Shown: one piece after another, positions 9,741 through 21,500 of the stretch
How the letters are laid out: each line of letters begins with the position of its first letter
Numbering within the stretch: the first letter of the stretch is position 1
NCBI GenBank assembly: GCA_039621445.1
Contig: CP154955.1
Coordinates: forward strand, 57,320,619 to 57,384,618
Direction of reading: 5' to 3'
Source of the DNA: Euglena gracilis
Taxonomy: Eukaryota > Euglenida > Euglenophyceae > Euglenales
Length of the DNA stretch: 64,000 nt
Position numbers and translations under genes: made by a program
Notes under the pieces: model-generated
Told to the model about the DNA's origin: nothing
Seen by the model: only the letters and a program-made list of their open reading frames with translations
Databases searched by the model: none

Positions 9741-11820
9741 CAGCACCTAAACCAGCTGCACCAGCACCGCAAACGGCGGAAATGCAGCAACCTCCTGCCA
9801 AACCGGCAGCCCCGACACCGCCGACAGCGGAAAGACCACTGCCTCCGGCAGAGCCTCGGGAAGAACGCCGATATGGCAAACATAAAAAGTCTAAGGCTAC
9901 ACCCTCAGCCGAAGGCTGCAAGCCCGCTGAAAGGCAGCGGGATGATGAGCCACCACCCCCAGGTGGAGATGGCTCTGGCGCAGGTCATAGGCCTACGATA
10001 CCCATGGCCAGCTATTTGGCTGCAACCTCGGAAGGCGCTAAGCGCAAACCCACAATCAGACCGATTCGGTTCCGGTTCCTCACGAGGCTAATGAGCAATT
10101 TTGGACTGAGGACGTATTGTCTAGATTAGACCCCCTCCAAACTCGCCAGGCTAGGATCAGTATGATCCGAAATAGCAGTTACCCCTGGCTGAACAAGTGG
10201 ATAAACCCTTGTTCCACCGGGATCAACCCGGTATATTCACGTCCAGCCACGCTTGCCGTTTTTGGAACGCGATACCTCCAAGGGTATTTGCCCAATAATT
10301 TGGAGGAAATTTTGTCCTGGATTCCAAGGAAAATGATCCAGTACTGTGGTTGTGTTCAGCATGCCATAGGCTACGAAACGACATGCCCGCAGTGCATATC
10401 TGCACACGCAACCTGGACAGCATAAGCTTCCACCATGTCGCATATGTGCGCAATTGCGCAGCATTGGTTTGTGGCGATTGCCTACTGGCATGGTCCAATA
10501 TGTACGTTTTCCGCTGGACGGAAAATGATTATGACAAGGACATAAACCCCCCCCCCCTAATAGGAGCACGGGGCCGCTACAAGCGCAGGGTCCAAATAAA
10601 AGCGCACCCCCTGCCGCCGAAGGCGGCAGTCCGCTACAAGCGCACCCCCCATTTTGATGGGTTTTCTAAAGGAAATCAACAAAAATCGCGCAGGTAGGGT
10701 CCAAATAGAAGCGCACCCCCCGCCGCCGGAGGCGGCGGTCCCCTATAAGCGCACCCGTGCGTCTATTAGGGGGGGGGGGTTTACCTGTCCGTTGCATCAA
10801 CTGCCTACACGCAGACTTCTGGTTACCTGCCACTGGCGGTAGGTCTAGAGTCATACCAGAAAATGAAGACCATCTGGTCAATTTAAAGCAGGACTATAAG
10901 TCCCAGATCAATTTCTACCAGTTCATGAAATTTAAAGCTGTACACAGCTACCGCACAGGCGGAATCGCCAAAGATTTTCATCTTGACAACGCAGCTGTCC
11001 GACTCGCAGTCGAGTCATCAGGCAAGGCCAAAGCGCAATATATTTTTCAAGGCTTCCATCGTATAGTATACCCACTTTTTCGGGAACAAACCATGCCAAT
11101 CCGATCACGTTTTACATTTTTGTTGCCTGAATACCCCCCTGAGGCCTGCAAGATGGAATTTACCGATTGGGTAAGAGAAATTTTGTGGCATTTCACAACA
11201 CGCGCGCGAGTCGCAGGCTGGAAATGCAAGAAAGATCCTGCCGTTTACACGGGGATACCCCCACAGGTTCCATGCAACCACCCCTGCCTGAATTTTTGGA
11301 TCTGGCCGGCAATGTTGCCACTTTGCTTCTGGGATAACCTCTAAAATTTTCTGCATCGGGAAGCCAACAAGCTCGACGTACGATTACCCGATGGGTGCAG
11401 GTAAACCTGGGAATCGCCCGACTATGATGTCAATGAGCCTGAAAGGCAACTTGTAAATTTCGAACCTCCGATACTGTAGATAGTGGAAACTCCTGAAGGA
11501 GGTTACGTTCGGGAGATCAGACTCCCGACTCCAAGGAAATGGCCTTTTGTCCATAGATATCCCAGGCCTACGGGCCACGGGTTCATGGATCCTGTTCTGA
11601 CCTTTCCATCAGGCCTATAGGCCCTGTATTCGGCATTCATCCCAGGCACATCTGCCAATATGTATTTATACTTTACATATTTAGCCCCTGTATTTTGGAC
11701 TATTGCCCGTCCATCGAGGTGTAAGCCTGTGTGTATACCCCATCGACAACATCGTGTCCGCGCCGCGCTTTGAAGCCTTCCATCACCGATATATGCCGCC
11801 AGTAAGAAGACGCACAGCGT
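9741..11820 (+). pseudogene. Fragment C: decayed copy of element A-family ORF4
   Basis: Plus-strand homologue of ORF4 of element A (minus strand, 16.3-18.5 kb). It has a proline-rich head (KPAAPTPPTAERPLPPAEP) and a cysteine-rich domain with LCSACHRLRND, then NCAALVCGDCLLAW, then RCINC. A C-terminal part (CNHPCLNFWIWPAMLPLCFW) matches the FIWPATLPRKFWEKL part of A. Where A has a Tyr codon in AQYFGEE, C has TAA (near 10,291). A 233-bp poly-C-tipped insertion (10,547-10,779) splits the Cys-rich domain. Homology to the 3' noncoding region of element B runs to about 11,820 (the string AAGAAGACGCACAGCG). Both ends are truncated, so this is a dead piece of a third family member. Confidence 0.7.
10547..10779. 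mobile_element. Miniature poly-C/poly-G-tipped element (MITE-like)
   Basis: It starts with 11 C followed by TAATAGGAGCACGGG and ends with CCCGTGCGTCTATTA followed by 11 G, giving 26-bp inverted ends with two mismatches. Inside are two direct copies of a module starting GGGTCCAAATA and containing a GCCGCC...GGCGGC palindrome and CGCAC (near 10,599 and 10,697). It has no coding capacity. It interrupts the ORF4-like reading between a DYDKDI segment and LPVRCINC, so it inserted after the ORF4 copy arrived. No clean target duplication is visible; flanks are AAA and TTT. Confidence 0.6.
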
Positions 11821-13270
11821 GGTGAAATGGATTCGACGAGAAGTCGGGAAGGAATGGGAGACGACACCATGAAGCTACTGATCTGTGGCACTAAAAAAGC
11901 TGGACCTGCAGCTGGACCTTAGCTGGACCTGCAGAGCAAGTGCAGAGCGAACTACGCTAAAATGGGTAGGAGGAAGGAAAATTGCCACGGGTGGACGATG
12001 AAATAGCCGATGCGTTCGACGGGCTCAATCAGTTCAAAGATGCTGCGACACTGGACTAGTAAGACAGATTCATGAATGCTTGCAATATTGCTGTTGGACC
12101 GGTGGACAAACTAAAAAAAAACAAATTCCCTTTTCTGGCTGAATTTCAGGGGGAATTGTGCGACAACTTGACAGGCGGAAAACCTCAATGAACTCTTTGG
12201 TGCTGGACTGACTGATTTGTTCAGCAAAGACAACACCACTCTAACGCTGGACTGGCAAATTATGCTGGGGGGAGGCAGAGCAGTCCCAAAAAAATATACA
12301 TAAAATATATATTGCAAACACATTGGACAAAATTTGCCAAAGAAATGGAGGGAAAACATGCCATGGTGAGAAGAGAGGAAAAATTCTAACATTTCTAGCA
12401 TTTGGTTTCCATCCAAAATACACAAAACACAACTTGTCAACTGTTTCGTTTTTGATCCTTGAAATTTAAATTTTGACCCGTTTCAATATTGAATCGGCCC
12501 TTCAACGTCAAATGGAAGGGGGTGAAAACTTCATTTTTCTATGCACTAAAACCTGTCCTGGGTTTGCACGTGCGCGGCGGCCGCAATGGCAGATGGTGAT
12601 TGTGTGGTATGTGTAGTATGCACTTCAGAGAGAGCTACACCCGTGGTAAGGGTGGCCCTGCAAGGGAGGATACAGTGCGATGAGGTAGCAACTAACTGTC
12701 TATAATCAGTGTGCTTGCGTTGGACGTGGCAAATTTTGGTGGTGACTGTTTCTTGAGGGCGCGGGGGGGGGGGTGCAGTTATGCGGCTGTTGTGACACCA
12801 GACCTCGCAGTGATGGGGCGTTGATGGACGGCAACACGGGGGCCACGCTTGCAGGCCAGCATCCCCGCCAGTAAGCGGCTTCCCCCCAGGTGGTGCTGCG
12901 AGCCATCCGTGGGGGGGCGGAGAAAGTTGTCGCTTGTTGGTGGCGGCAAGAGGTCCTGCTGGGTCAGGGGTACCGCTCGGCGTTTGCACTGCAGGGGAAC
13001 CAGCTGTGCCGCAGTGTCGGTGGAGCAGGCCCGGGGATGCGGCTCGCTATAAATGGTTGAAAAGGTGAGGATTCTGCGGAACTAACCTGTTGGAGGCGGG
13101 AGGCATCAAAAGGATGAAGGCGCCAAATAAAAAAAACTTCTTAAGCTAAAAAACGAAAACAGGTTGGCGGCTGCTGGAAGGGGAAGACTGGGGTGGTCTG
13201 GGAGTTGGCACATCACATAGCACCATCAGGGACTGAACCAAAATCTGAGAGAGCCAGGCAACAAAAAAAG
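11821..13270. other. Gene-free stretch
   Basis: No protein-like frame, RNA gene or clear element border was found. At 11,900-11,935 the phrase AGCTGGACCT is repeated three times. AT-rich sequence at 12,270-12,320 and a G-run at 12,762 are the only other marked features. Open frames here are stop-poor by chance and show no domain. Confidence 0.5.
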
Positions 13271-14275
13271 AACCAATGAGGGAAATCAGAAGGGGGAACA
13301 TACCGGGAGAGACTGCATCTCACCACGGTACGTAGGTGGTGGGAGGGCTGGCGTGCACCCTTGCCACACGTGAGTAGATCGGAGAACTGCAATAGACCTG
13401 GTGGGGGATTAGGGTTTGCTGGGGTGTGGGTGGGGGTGGGAGAGGAAGCCCAACGTTTTGCTCCCTCTACATCTGCCTTTCCATTGGGTTTTGGGGGAGT
13501 TGATTATTTTTGTAGACCCAAAAAAAAACAGTACCCAAGTTATGCCACGAATGTGCACTGGCTGAAATGTCCAGCAGGGTGGTTTATGATTATGTAAGAG
13601 AAAAATGGAATAAAACACCGCGTGAAATGCCGAAAAAGTTCAGATCAACAATTGTGCAGAAAAAACTGGCTGCAAACTGCATAAATATGGAGAGTGATCC
13701 CATTGTTTAAAAAATGGGTAAACGAGCATACAGAGAGGATTGGGATGGGACAGAGGGCTCGGAGGGTCATCAGTGTGAAAATGTGTTTAGAATGGGGTGG
13801 AGACAGAGCCGGGGCAGTTCCCGGGTGCCGGACTAGGAGTGGGTGAGGCGGGCAACGGGCTGGTGGGGGGGAGGGAGCTGGGGTGGCGGGACAGGCAAGG
13901 ACGCTGGGTTATGCAAACCAGAAAATAACAGTTCATCTACCACAGGGCTAACGAAATATGGGGTGGAAACCAACAGTTTATTGGTGCACGTGCATTAATA
14001 TACATACACATCAATACGCACATCAATGTACATGTGCATCAATGTACATTCACCAAACCGTGGAGAAACGGACTCTCACCACGGTGTGTTAGAGAAGGGG
14101 GGGCTGCGTGCACTGCTGTCACATGTGAATAAAACTGAGAAAAGCATGGGACTTAGTTATCGCATATGGGTGGGCAGGGAGGAATCCAGACTTCCCCCAC
14201 TCCTGACTTTCCTCAGCATTTATCGGGGGGGGGGGGGGATCGCTGAAAATTGGATTCTGGCATGCTAGAATACCC
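13271..14275. repeat. Two degenerate units of the ~715-bp satellite
   Basis: Two blocks related to the tandem units at 36.9-39.1 kb. They share the phrases CTCACCACGG (13,320; 14,078), a GAGACAGAGCCGGGGCAG segment with CCGGGTGCCGGAC (13,798), and ACCGTGGAGAAACGGACTCT (14,058), in the same order as in the 37-kb array. No gene is supported. Confidence 0.55.
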
Positions 14276-14389
14276 CAACAATTCTACAGATTACTGGCTG
14301 AAATGTCCAGCAGCGAGGTGTATGACTATGGAAGAGAAAAGCAAAAGAAAACGTACCGAAATTCGGTGTGTTACACACCATGTGAGGGT

Positions 14390-15027
14390 TATCCGCACGT
14401 TCGACAGGTGGGGGGGATATGGTGGGTTCAGGGGATTCAAGGTGGTCCAAAAGCCTCGCGTGACAGAAATTACGGGGTCATTGGGGTCACACAGAAGCGC
14501 GGTGGTTCAAACACCATTGGGTCAGGGGTTTTGCATCAAATTCAGAGGGTAGGGCATCGGGGGTGACTGGGTTTATTGGGGAGGTGGAAGGGTGGGTTGC
14601 GGTTATCCGGATGTTCGGTTGGTAAAATAAAACAGGGTGGTTAGGATTGTTCGGTAGTTCGATGGGTCTGTCACAACGGCGTGGTTGTGGCGGAAAGATG
14701 GCGGAAGACAGTGGGGAATGGTTGTGATCATCCGGTAGCTGAGAGTGAGCATGCACAACAGGGGTGGAGATGTCCGTGTAGTCGGTGCCTAGAGGGGTTG
14801 GGGTTACCACGGGGGTTGGGGTCACCCTGAAGTTCGGTTGGAACGACACCACGGGGTGCTTGAGATTATCTGCATGTCCATTGGTGAAAAACACGGGGTG
14901 GCAATCGGTGGCGAAGTGGGGAAACTTCAAAGGGGGTGCTGGTCAAGCGTAAATTTGATTTCCGGAAAGTCGGTGTGTGGAACACGAAGAGGTGAGTCTT
15001 ATAATCCGAACGTTCAGTGGGTCGAAC
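14390..15027. repeat. ~50-bp GT-rich satellite, left flank of element A
   Basis: Imperfect units with phrases of the type CGGAAGTTCGGTGGG and AACACCACGGGGTGG recur every 45-60 bases. The same family occupies 31,785-32,380 and 34,020-36,780. The phrase ACCACGGGGTGGT is itself a small hairpin. Element A sits inside this satellite: the left flank ends GTGGGTCGAAC and the right flank begins CGAACACCACG. Confidence 0.7.
15023..15027. repeat. Target-site duplication of element A, left copy
   Basis: CGAAC directly left of the left LTR. The same five bases follow the right LTR at 31,785-31,789. Five base pairs is the usual duplication made by Ty3/gypsy integrases. Confidence 0.8.
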
Positions 15028-15438
15028 AGTGTACGTCCAAGGACTTCCCTTTGACCCCTTTTGTCCCGGAAAAGCCTGTTTCGCTTTCTCCTGGTGCGCA
15101 CCTACTTAGGTGAGTAAAAATCCTTGGAGTAACAAAAGCCCTTTTCCCAATTCCCCTATGCTAAGGCAGAGCACAAAGCAAGGCGCTGTAGAAGGATTTT
15201 CCTTCACAGTCGAGTTCAGTCTTTTCAGAGGTTAATCCTCTAACTTCAAAATAATCAAAATGTGAAGAATAGAATACCACCTGTGAGGAAAAGAGATCAC
15301 GCAGGCACGTGTGATACGTGTCGCTAAATCCCATAGGATCTGCCACGATCGTCAGGCTGTGTTCATCACAGCCGTCAGATTGTGACGGATCCAGACTCTG
15401 CAGGTTTCCCACAGAGCTGGGATCGTGCCTGGTACACA
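15028..15438 (-). repeat. Element A 3' LTR (left in window)
   Basis: 411 bp, from AGTGTACG to GGTACACA on the plus strand; in sense orientation TGTGTACC...CGTACACT. It matches 31,374-31,784 with about two substitutions (near 15,243 and 15,331). Confidence 0.9.
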
Positions 15439-15450
15439 TCCCCCTCCCAG
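15439..15450 (-). promoter_or_regulatory. Element A polypurine tract
   Basis: In sense orientation CTGGGAGGGGGA lies directly before the 3' LTR start TGTGTACC. This is the expected place for the plus-strand primer. The same tract precedes the left LTR of element B (39,764-39,775). Confidence 0.8.
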
Positions 15451-16331
15451 GGCTATGCCCGATTTCCTTCTTGGACCAGGTCATCCCAGGTCCCGTCAGG
15501 ATTTCAGACACAGCCCTGATCGGGTTCTGTTTTCCAGAACACGGATCTCTTTTCTCCACAGGGGCGCAACCCAAAGACCCGAAAACGCGCAAAAGGTTAC
15601 CGCTTATCGCGGTTACCTATTAGCCGTTTCGGCTTAGGGGTGCGAAAAAGCCCACTGTGGGAAATTGGGGCTTGGCAGGTTTCCTGTCAAAGTATCCCAT
15701 CCACCCAGTTTGGGTGTGCCAAAGGCACGCGGGGTTGGTCAAGCGATTCGCTGAAAACCCGAGGGGAGAGGTGTGGAAGGGGGGGGGGCAGGCTCCTATC
15801 CTGGTCATACCCGGATAGGGCTCCTAGGCGGTCATATCCGCACTAGGAAACAAAAGCCTACTTACAAAACCGACTGCCGGCGACAGCTTTGCGGGGGTGG
15901 GGGGAAAGTAGGGAGGGGAGGGGGGCTGGCTTAGGCCAGAACAGAATTTTTGCTGTCTGGCAGCCTTAAGGGCCTTAGGGCCGAAAAGTGACAAGTTGGC
16001 CTATTATTACGGCGTGCGCGCTGTGTGCTGTGCGTCACTTAGCGGCTTGCCAGGTTTCCCGGCTGCCAAGGTCTTCACAGCAGTAGCTCCTTCACGACGC
16101 AATAAGAGGCGATTACCTCCCGCAGACGGTTTCCGTCCGCATGGTCACTGGTATAATGGGTTGGCAGGGGGGGGGGGGGGGCTCTTGGATGCTTCCATCC
16201 AGAGCGCTGAGGGACACAGACCCAGGTTCATCCCAGGGCTGTTTAGCGATTTCCGCTTCCAGTGTATATATATAGTGTATGAGTCCATGAAGGCGCTTAC
16301 CTTACATGGGCTTGGTAATGCCGTTTCGGCA
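15451..16331 (-). other. Element A 3' noncoding region
   Basis: Between ORF4 and the polypurine tract. No ORF is supported. It is conserved in patches with element B at 39,776-40,440, for example AAACGCGCAAAAG, ACAAAACCGACTGCCG and GGGCCTTAGGGCCGAAAAGT, and its ORF4-proximal end with fragment C. Conservation between diverged family members suggests a role in RNA processing or packaging, but that is inference. It contains a run of 15 G at about 16,170. Confidence 0.6.
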
Positions 16332-18545
16332 TTACATCCGCTCCAGCCGCCAATAGTCATGGCGGGAGTCCAAGGGATCTTCCACAAGGACCATCTGGAA
16401 TTGTGGTAGCTGTGGCCTGTCGACAAGCCAGGTTTCTGGCGAGTCGTAGTCGAAATCAGGTGCGATCCAGTCCCGAACCCATCCTTCGGGTACTGTCTGC
16501 TTGGTGGCACTCGCTCTTTCCGCGAGAAACCACTGCAGCTTCTCCCAGAATTTCCTGGGCAAAGTCGCTGGCCAGATGAAGTAGTTTCTCCGAGGGTGAT
16601 TGGCTGACACCTGCGGGGCATTCCCCGGGTGGAAGTCGATGGGAACGTGGTAGGCGCATTCCGCCCGGACTGTATGGGGTCGCAATACGGCCCCTAGCCA
16701 GTCCTTCCAGGTCATCCCGTGTTTTCGGGTGGCCATTGTGGTAGGCACCAGCGACCGTTTCGGTCCTGGGTTGTGAACAGGCGGAAAAGTATCTTTTCCC
16801 TGTCCGCTGTCTCCCAGAGGTAAGGTAATCTTACCCCTGCTTCCTCAGCAGCGAGGCGTATCGCCCCACTGTCGATCTGCCACCCACGGGCCAATCCCGT
16901 GTGGCGGTAGTCGTCAAGCTTGAGGTTGGCATACTTGAAAAAGTCCTTGAACTTTTTGTTCAAGGTGGAGTATTCCTCCAGTGGCTTCTCGGCACTCGGC
17001 ACGATTGTGCGAACTGCGCCTTCCGCAGTGTGCCAGAAGGTACCTCGCAGGCAATTGACGCAGAGTACTGGTACATTCGTACCATCTCGTTCCGTGTAGC
17101 AAAAATTGTGCTTGTGGGTCCAACTGTCCACGCACTTGGCGCATACCAAGGCGGCACAGTTGGGTATGTACATATCCTTGTGGAACGATTTCCGCTCCAC
17201 AGGGTTGCACACATGGACGAGGGGTAATCCCAAGTCAGGGGCACTGTTGTACATCCTGTGGCAAACAGTGCAGAGCCACACAAATCGGTTTTCCGATGTT
17301 CTGTCGACGAGGAATTCCTCGCCAAAGTATTGGGCCAAAACACGTGGTGATCTGGAATTGTAATAATTCCAGGTGACATTCTGGTCAAAGGACCATTTCC
17401 GTCCTTGACAGAACAGTGGTTCAATCCACCGATTGAGACATTGGTCTGTTCGCAGCTTGTGTTCGATCATCATGTACCTGTTTTTCAGGTCATGAGTCTC
17501 AGGATCATCCTGAGTCATCGCATTCCAGTCGATGACAACTTCGCCTTCCGAAGGTGTCGTAGTCGTAGAGGCGCGGGATTTTCCCTGCCCCTTCGTAGGC
17601 GGTTTCGGCTGTGAGGTTTTCCCATAGCCGGATGATGTGACCTGTGTGAATCCTCCTCCCGAGGCTAATCCTCGAGAAGAAGATGCACCCTGGCCTCCAG
17701 CACCACCACCGCCTTTCGGTGGGGGCTGATCACCTGTTTTAGGTGAGGGTTTGCAAGGCGCGGCACCGGGCTTTGATTTGGCCGGGGCCTTCGGACTTCC
17801 GCTTTCCGGAGCATCCGAGGGTCGCCGTTCGGCGTCACGCTTGCTTGACCAGGTGCGTGGTGACGGCTGGGCCGGGGGTCTTTTCCCCGACACCGAGCGT
17901 CGTTGACCTTCAGCAGGGGTTTCCCGAGCTGAGGGTCGCCCTACGCGTTCTTTCGCTGCGCTCGTGGGTTTCCCAGGAGCAGCCGTGGAAGATGGTGTGG
18001 GCGTCGCCGCTGCACTTCGCGTTGGCGGAGTCTGTGGTGGGGGCATGGATGTCCGTGCAGCCTGTTTTTCAGGTGCCGGTGTCCGTGTGCCCGCACGCGT
18101 CGGTGCAGTGACCGCGGTGTGTGTGGAGGTACGGGCTCATCCCGTGCCTCTGATCCCGCTACCGGTGCTAATGTAGGTTCATCCTGCACTGGCACGGGTA
18201 GCGTTGTCACCACGGACATTGCCGTTGGTTCGCCCTCCGTCCGTGTCGTTTCCGACACCGGCGGTGGCGCGGCCATTGGGGGAGGTTCATCCTCCTCCAT
18301 GGCTGCAGCTTCAGTTGTTTCGTCCGCTGGCTGGGCCGTTTCTGCCGCAGCAGTGGAAGAGCTAGCGGCAGTGCCACGTGGGGTGACAACTGCGATCAGT
18401 GATCGCAAACCGCCGAGTACGCGTCCGCCCAGTGAGGGGCGCCGTTCAGGTCCTTCCCCTGAAGTGGGCTCCTCCACTGGCTCCTCTGTCGTCGGGATTT
18501 TCCCCGGGGACAGGAAGCTTGAGGCGTAATACCTCAGGCGTATGG
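16332..18545 (-). CDS. Element A ORF4: Pro-rich, Cys-rich protein of unknown function (frame breaks)
   Basis: Opens at about 18,545 in the +1 frame relative to ORF3 and overlaps its end by 100 nt; no ATG is needed if reached by frameshift, and the first near-start is GTG at 18,477. The head is acidic and Pro/Thr-rich (MEEDEPPPMAAPPPVSETT). After a frame change near 18,100 it becomes basic and Ser/Pro-rich. A Cys-rich zinc-binding-like domain follows (about 17,300-17,040: LCTVCHRMYN, NCAALVCAKCVDSW, VPVLCVNCLRG). It ends at 16,712 with TGA overlapping an ATG (ATGA, 16,715-16,712) that opens the tail frame to 16,332 (NYFIWPATLPRKFWEKLQWF). In fragment C the Cys-rich part and tail are in one frame, so this is probably one protein with a 1-nt deletion here. 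Paired CxxC motifs suggest a RING/PHD-like zinc fold; I do not recognise the family. Confidence 0.55.
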
Positions 18546-21500
18546 GTTACCGTCTCCGGCGGGTTTTCCCGCGGAGGGGTCGGTCCTCCTGGCGTACCCG
18601 GTGAGGATGGTGACAGTGGGACAGGCGTCATTTCACCTGTCGGTGATCCCGGGCGCTGGGCGGTTTCCGCCACAGTGTCCAGCATCACAACCGATGGGCT
18701 ACGGGTTTCCCGTGCCGGAGGTTCCGCAGGCTGAGGTTCATCCTCGGCCATTGGGACCACTTCTTCCGTCTCCTCCGCTTCCGGAGGTGAGTCCTCTGTG
18801 TGTAGCTGTGCTGCAGAACGCGGGTCTTCCCCGGTTCTGTAGCACCCCTGTGCGTCTGACAGGCGGAAAAAGCTAATACTTTCGCTCCTGTCAGAGTTGG
18901 GATATGGGGGTGGCCATGACGGTCTTACCCAGCTTCCGGGTAAGGGCTCTGGCTCGTCCTCGTTGTTACGGCAGAGGTCTTCCCACTGCATTCGCCGATC
19001 CCAGCTCATGCCACGTTCTCCTGTGTCTTCCAGGAAGGCTGGTAGCGGCAAGGCATAACGTGGTTGTTTTTCCACGTCTGCTGCGTAGAAGGACTGGAAA
19101 TCTTCCCAGATCAGGATATTCCCGAACTGGTTTTCCATGTGCTTCGGAAGACCGATTTCGGCCTCGTACCAGTCCGGCCGCAGGTTCATCCTGCGTCGGT
19201 CTTGGTCATTCGGTCTGGCTTCTTCCTCGGTGTATCCCCGAGGTAACCACTTCCTGTGAATATTCACATCAGTGGTCATGTACTCCAGGAAATAAATGTA
19301 CACCTCCAGGACGTAGGTAATCCACGCCCTGTGCCAGTATTGTTGAAGCAGAAATATTTTCTGCCGGTGCTGTTTCAGCACCTTTCGATCTTGCGTTCCG
19401 ATCTGGGGCTTTCGGCACTGATGCAGGAGAAATCTCCTGGTCAGTGGGCTGCCGGCATTCTCGGCAGTCGGAGGCGGTTTTCCACGCTCACCGAAACCCC
19501 AGAAATCAACAATGTGTTGCTCTTTGCAAAACTGGCATTCCAGCTTGTAACGCTGAGGATAGGCGAGGTCCACGTCCAGTACCTTGAACAGCATGCCATA
19601 CATGCTATCCAAGAATACTTGGAGGTTGTTCGTGAACATTACCGCAGCCTGCACCTGGAGTTTCTCCGGCAGGGGGTAATACTTCCACTGGATTCCCAGT
19701 GCGCTGACGGAATACATGTGGTTGAAGATTTCCTTCAACTGTGCGACGAACGTTTCATCGTCAGGACATGTTCCCAAACAGTTCACGTACGACTGACCGT
19801 TTCGGTCAGTAAAGATGCCGAAGTTCTGGCAGGGGTATCCCAACCAGAACCACAGCTCCCAGAAACCGGGCATCCGGTCCAGGACGACTTCATTCGAATG
19901 AGGGTATCCCTCAAATGCATGAAGTTCAGAACTGTAGAAAGCTCGTTTGCAGTGATCGTACATACGATCCTGTACCACTTCGAGCACCGCTTCCGGTGGT
20001 CGGTGGATGACGTTACCTGCACGCGTGTACTGCTGAAGATTTTCTTCAATTTTCGGCCAGATCTCATCCAGGTAGTCGAACACCTGGTTAACGTCGTAAT
20101 CCTTCGTTTTCGAAAGGTCGGCGGCTTTTCCGCCTTTTCCTGTCGGGGGTCCGGCAGATTTTCCGCCTTTGCCTGGAGCTGGTCCAGCGGGTTTTCCGCC
20201 TTTCCCAGATGGGGCTTTCCCACCTTTCTCCTGGCCTTTACCTTTACCCTTACCCTTGCCTTTTCCTTTACCCTTGCCCTTCGTGTTGGACAGCCATTCT
20301 ATCTTCGCCCGATATGGGTCCCAATATTCCCAGTATTCTGGGTCTTCTTCTGTATACACAGGATAAGTCACGGATTCCGTGCTTGGTGTTCGAGCAAATT
20401 CCTGCTCAGCATCACCACGATTCGAGTAAACCGGTGCGACTGGGGATGGTCGGGTTTCCCGACGTGCCCGTTCTGCCGTCACGTCGGGCGCTGGCGGAGC
20501 TTCCTCCTCAGCGTCGACGTGCATCGCCGCGGGCGGATTTTCCGACCTCGGCGAGCGGCGTTGTGGCTGCGGCGTCAGATTTTCCGGGCCGCGGTCACGT
20601 TTGCCGGCGGCAGAGCTTGTGGGTCGTGCTGGTGGCGCTTCCGCCACAGCCACGTCCCGCTGTCGCGCTGGTTGACTTAACCGTGATGGAGCTGGGACTC
20701 CTGTGAGAGCCGACACAGCAGCATCATACTGCTGGCGCTCTTCCCGTGTCATTTCCGCCCGGGCGGGGTATCCCTGGCCAGCGGAAACAGGGGGGCGACG
20801 TGCGATTTGTCGTTGGATCGTCACAGCATATTCATACTGTTGACGGTCCTCCTCAGTCTCGAACGGCCGACCAGTCCACGGGTTAACGGGTTCATCCCGT
20901 GCCGGGGGAACTGGTACCGCACGAGGCGCTGCCGCGGCTTCCCGCGGACGAGCGCTTCGGGCAGAGTCAGACGTCGGGGGAGGATTTCCCTCCACAGGAC
21001 GTCGTGGAATAGGGTCAGGTATAGTGGGGTGGGGTTGAGGTGGATATACATACTGATCCTGTGGGCTTGGCGCCTCCTGGGGATAATCCCCAGAGACGGT
21101 GTACTGAGACACAGGCTCCTGCGCAGGATAATCCCGCCGGGGCATGCGCTCAGGGGATCGAAAAATACTTTCTTTCACACGTGGGTGTTCACTCCGGACA
21201 GGTGCTTCCACCGTCTCTTCCTCGGGTAATCCGGGGGAGTGAGCACGAAAATGTGCAGTGTAAGTGCCAACGGGTGGTACCTGCCTTGCGACCTGTGGCG
21301 GGACTTCCACGCCCAGGTCACGCATGGTAATGTCTGCCGCGAAACCCGACGCGTCCGGGTCGGTGTAATACACCAGACCGGTCATCGTCGCCTGGGCGCA
21401 CATACACCACAGGGCTGGAGGGGTATTCGCGATGGTCAAAACTTTACGGCAGTGGTCATCCCACAATGCCTGTGTGAGTTGGTCTGGTGCCGGGTTTGCG

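Noticed and set aside
12111-12440. Hydrophobic 109-codon minus-strand frame
   Set aside because: AT-rich chance frame, no homologue recognised, no neighbouring gene structure.
19256-20680. 474-codon plus-strand frame opposite ORF3
   Set aside because: Antisense shadow of ORF3; no recognisable domain, and ORF3 shows protein-like composition and ordered frame relations with Pol.
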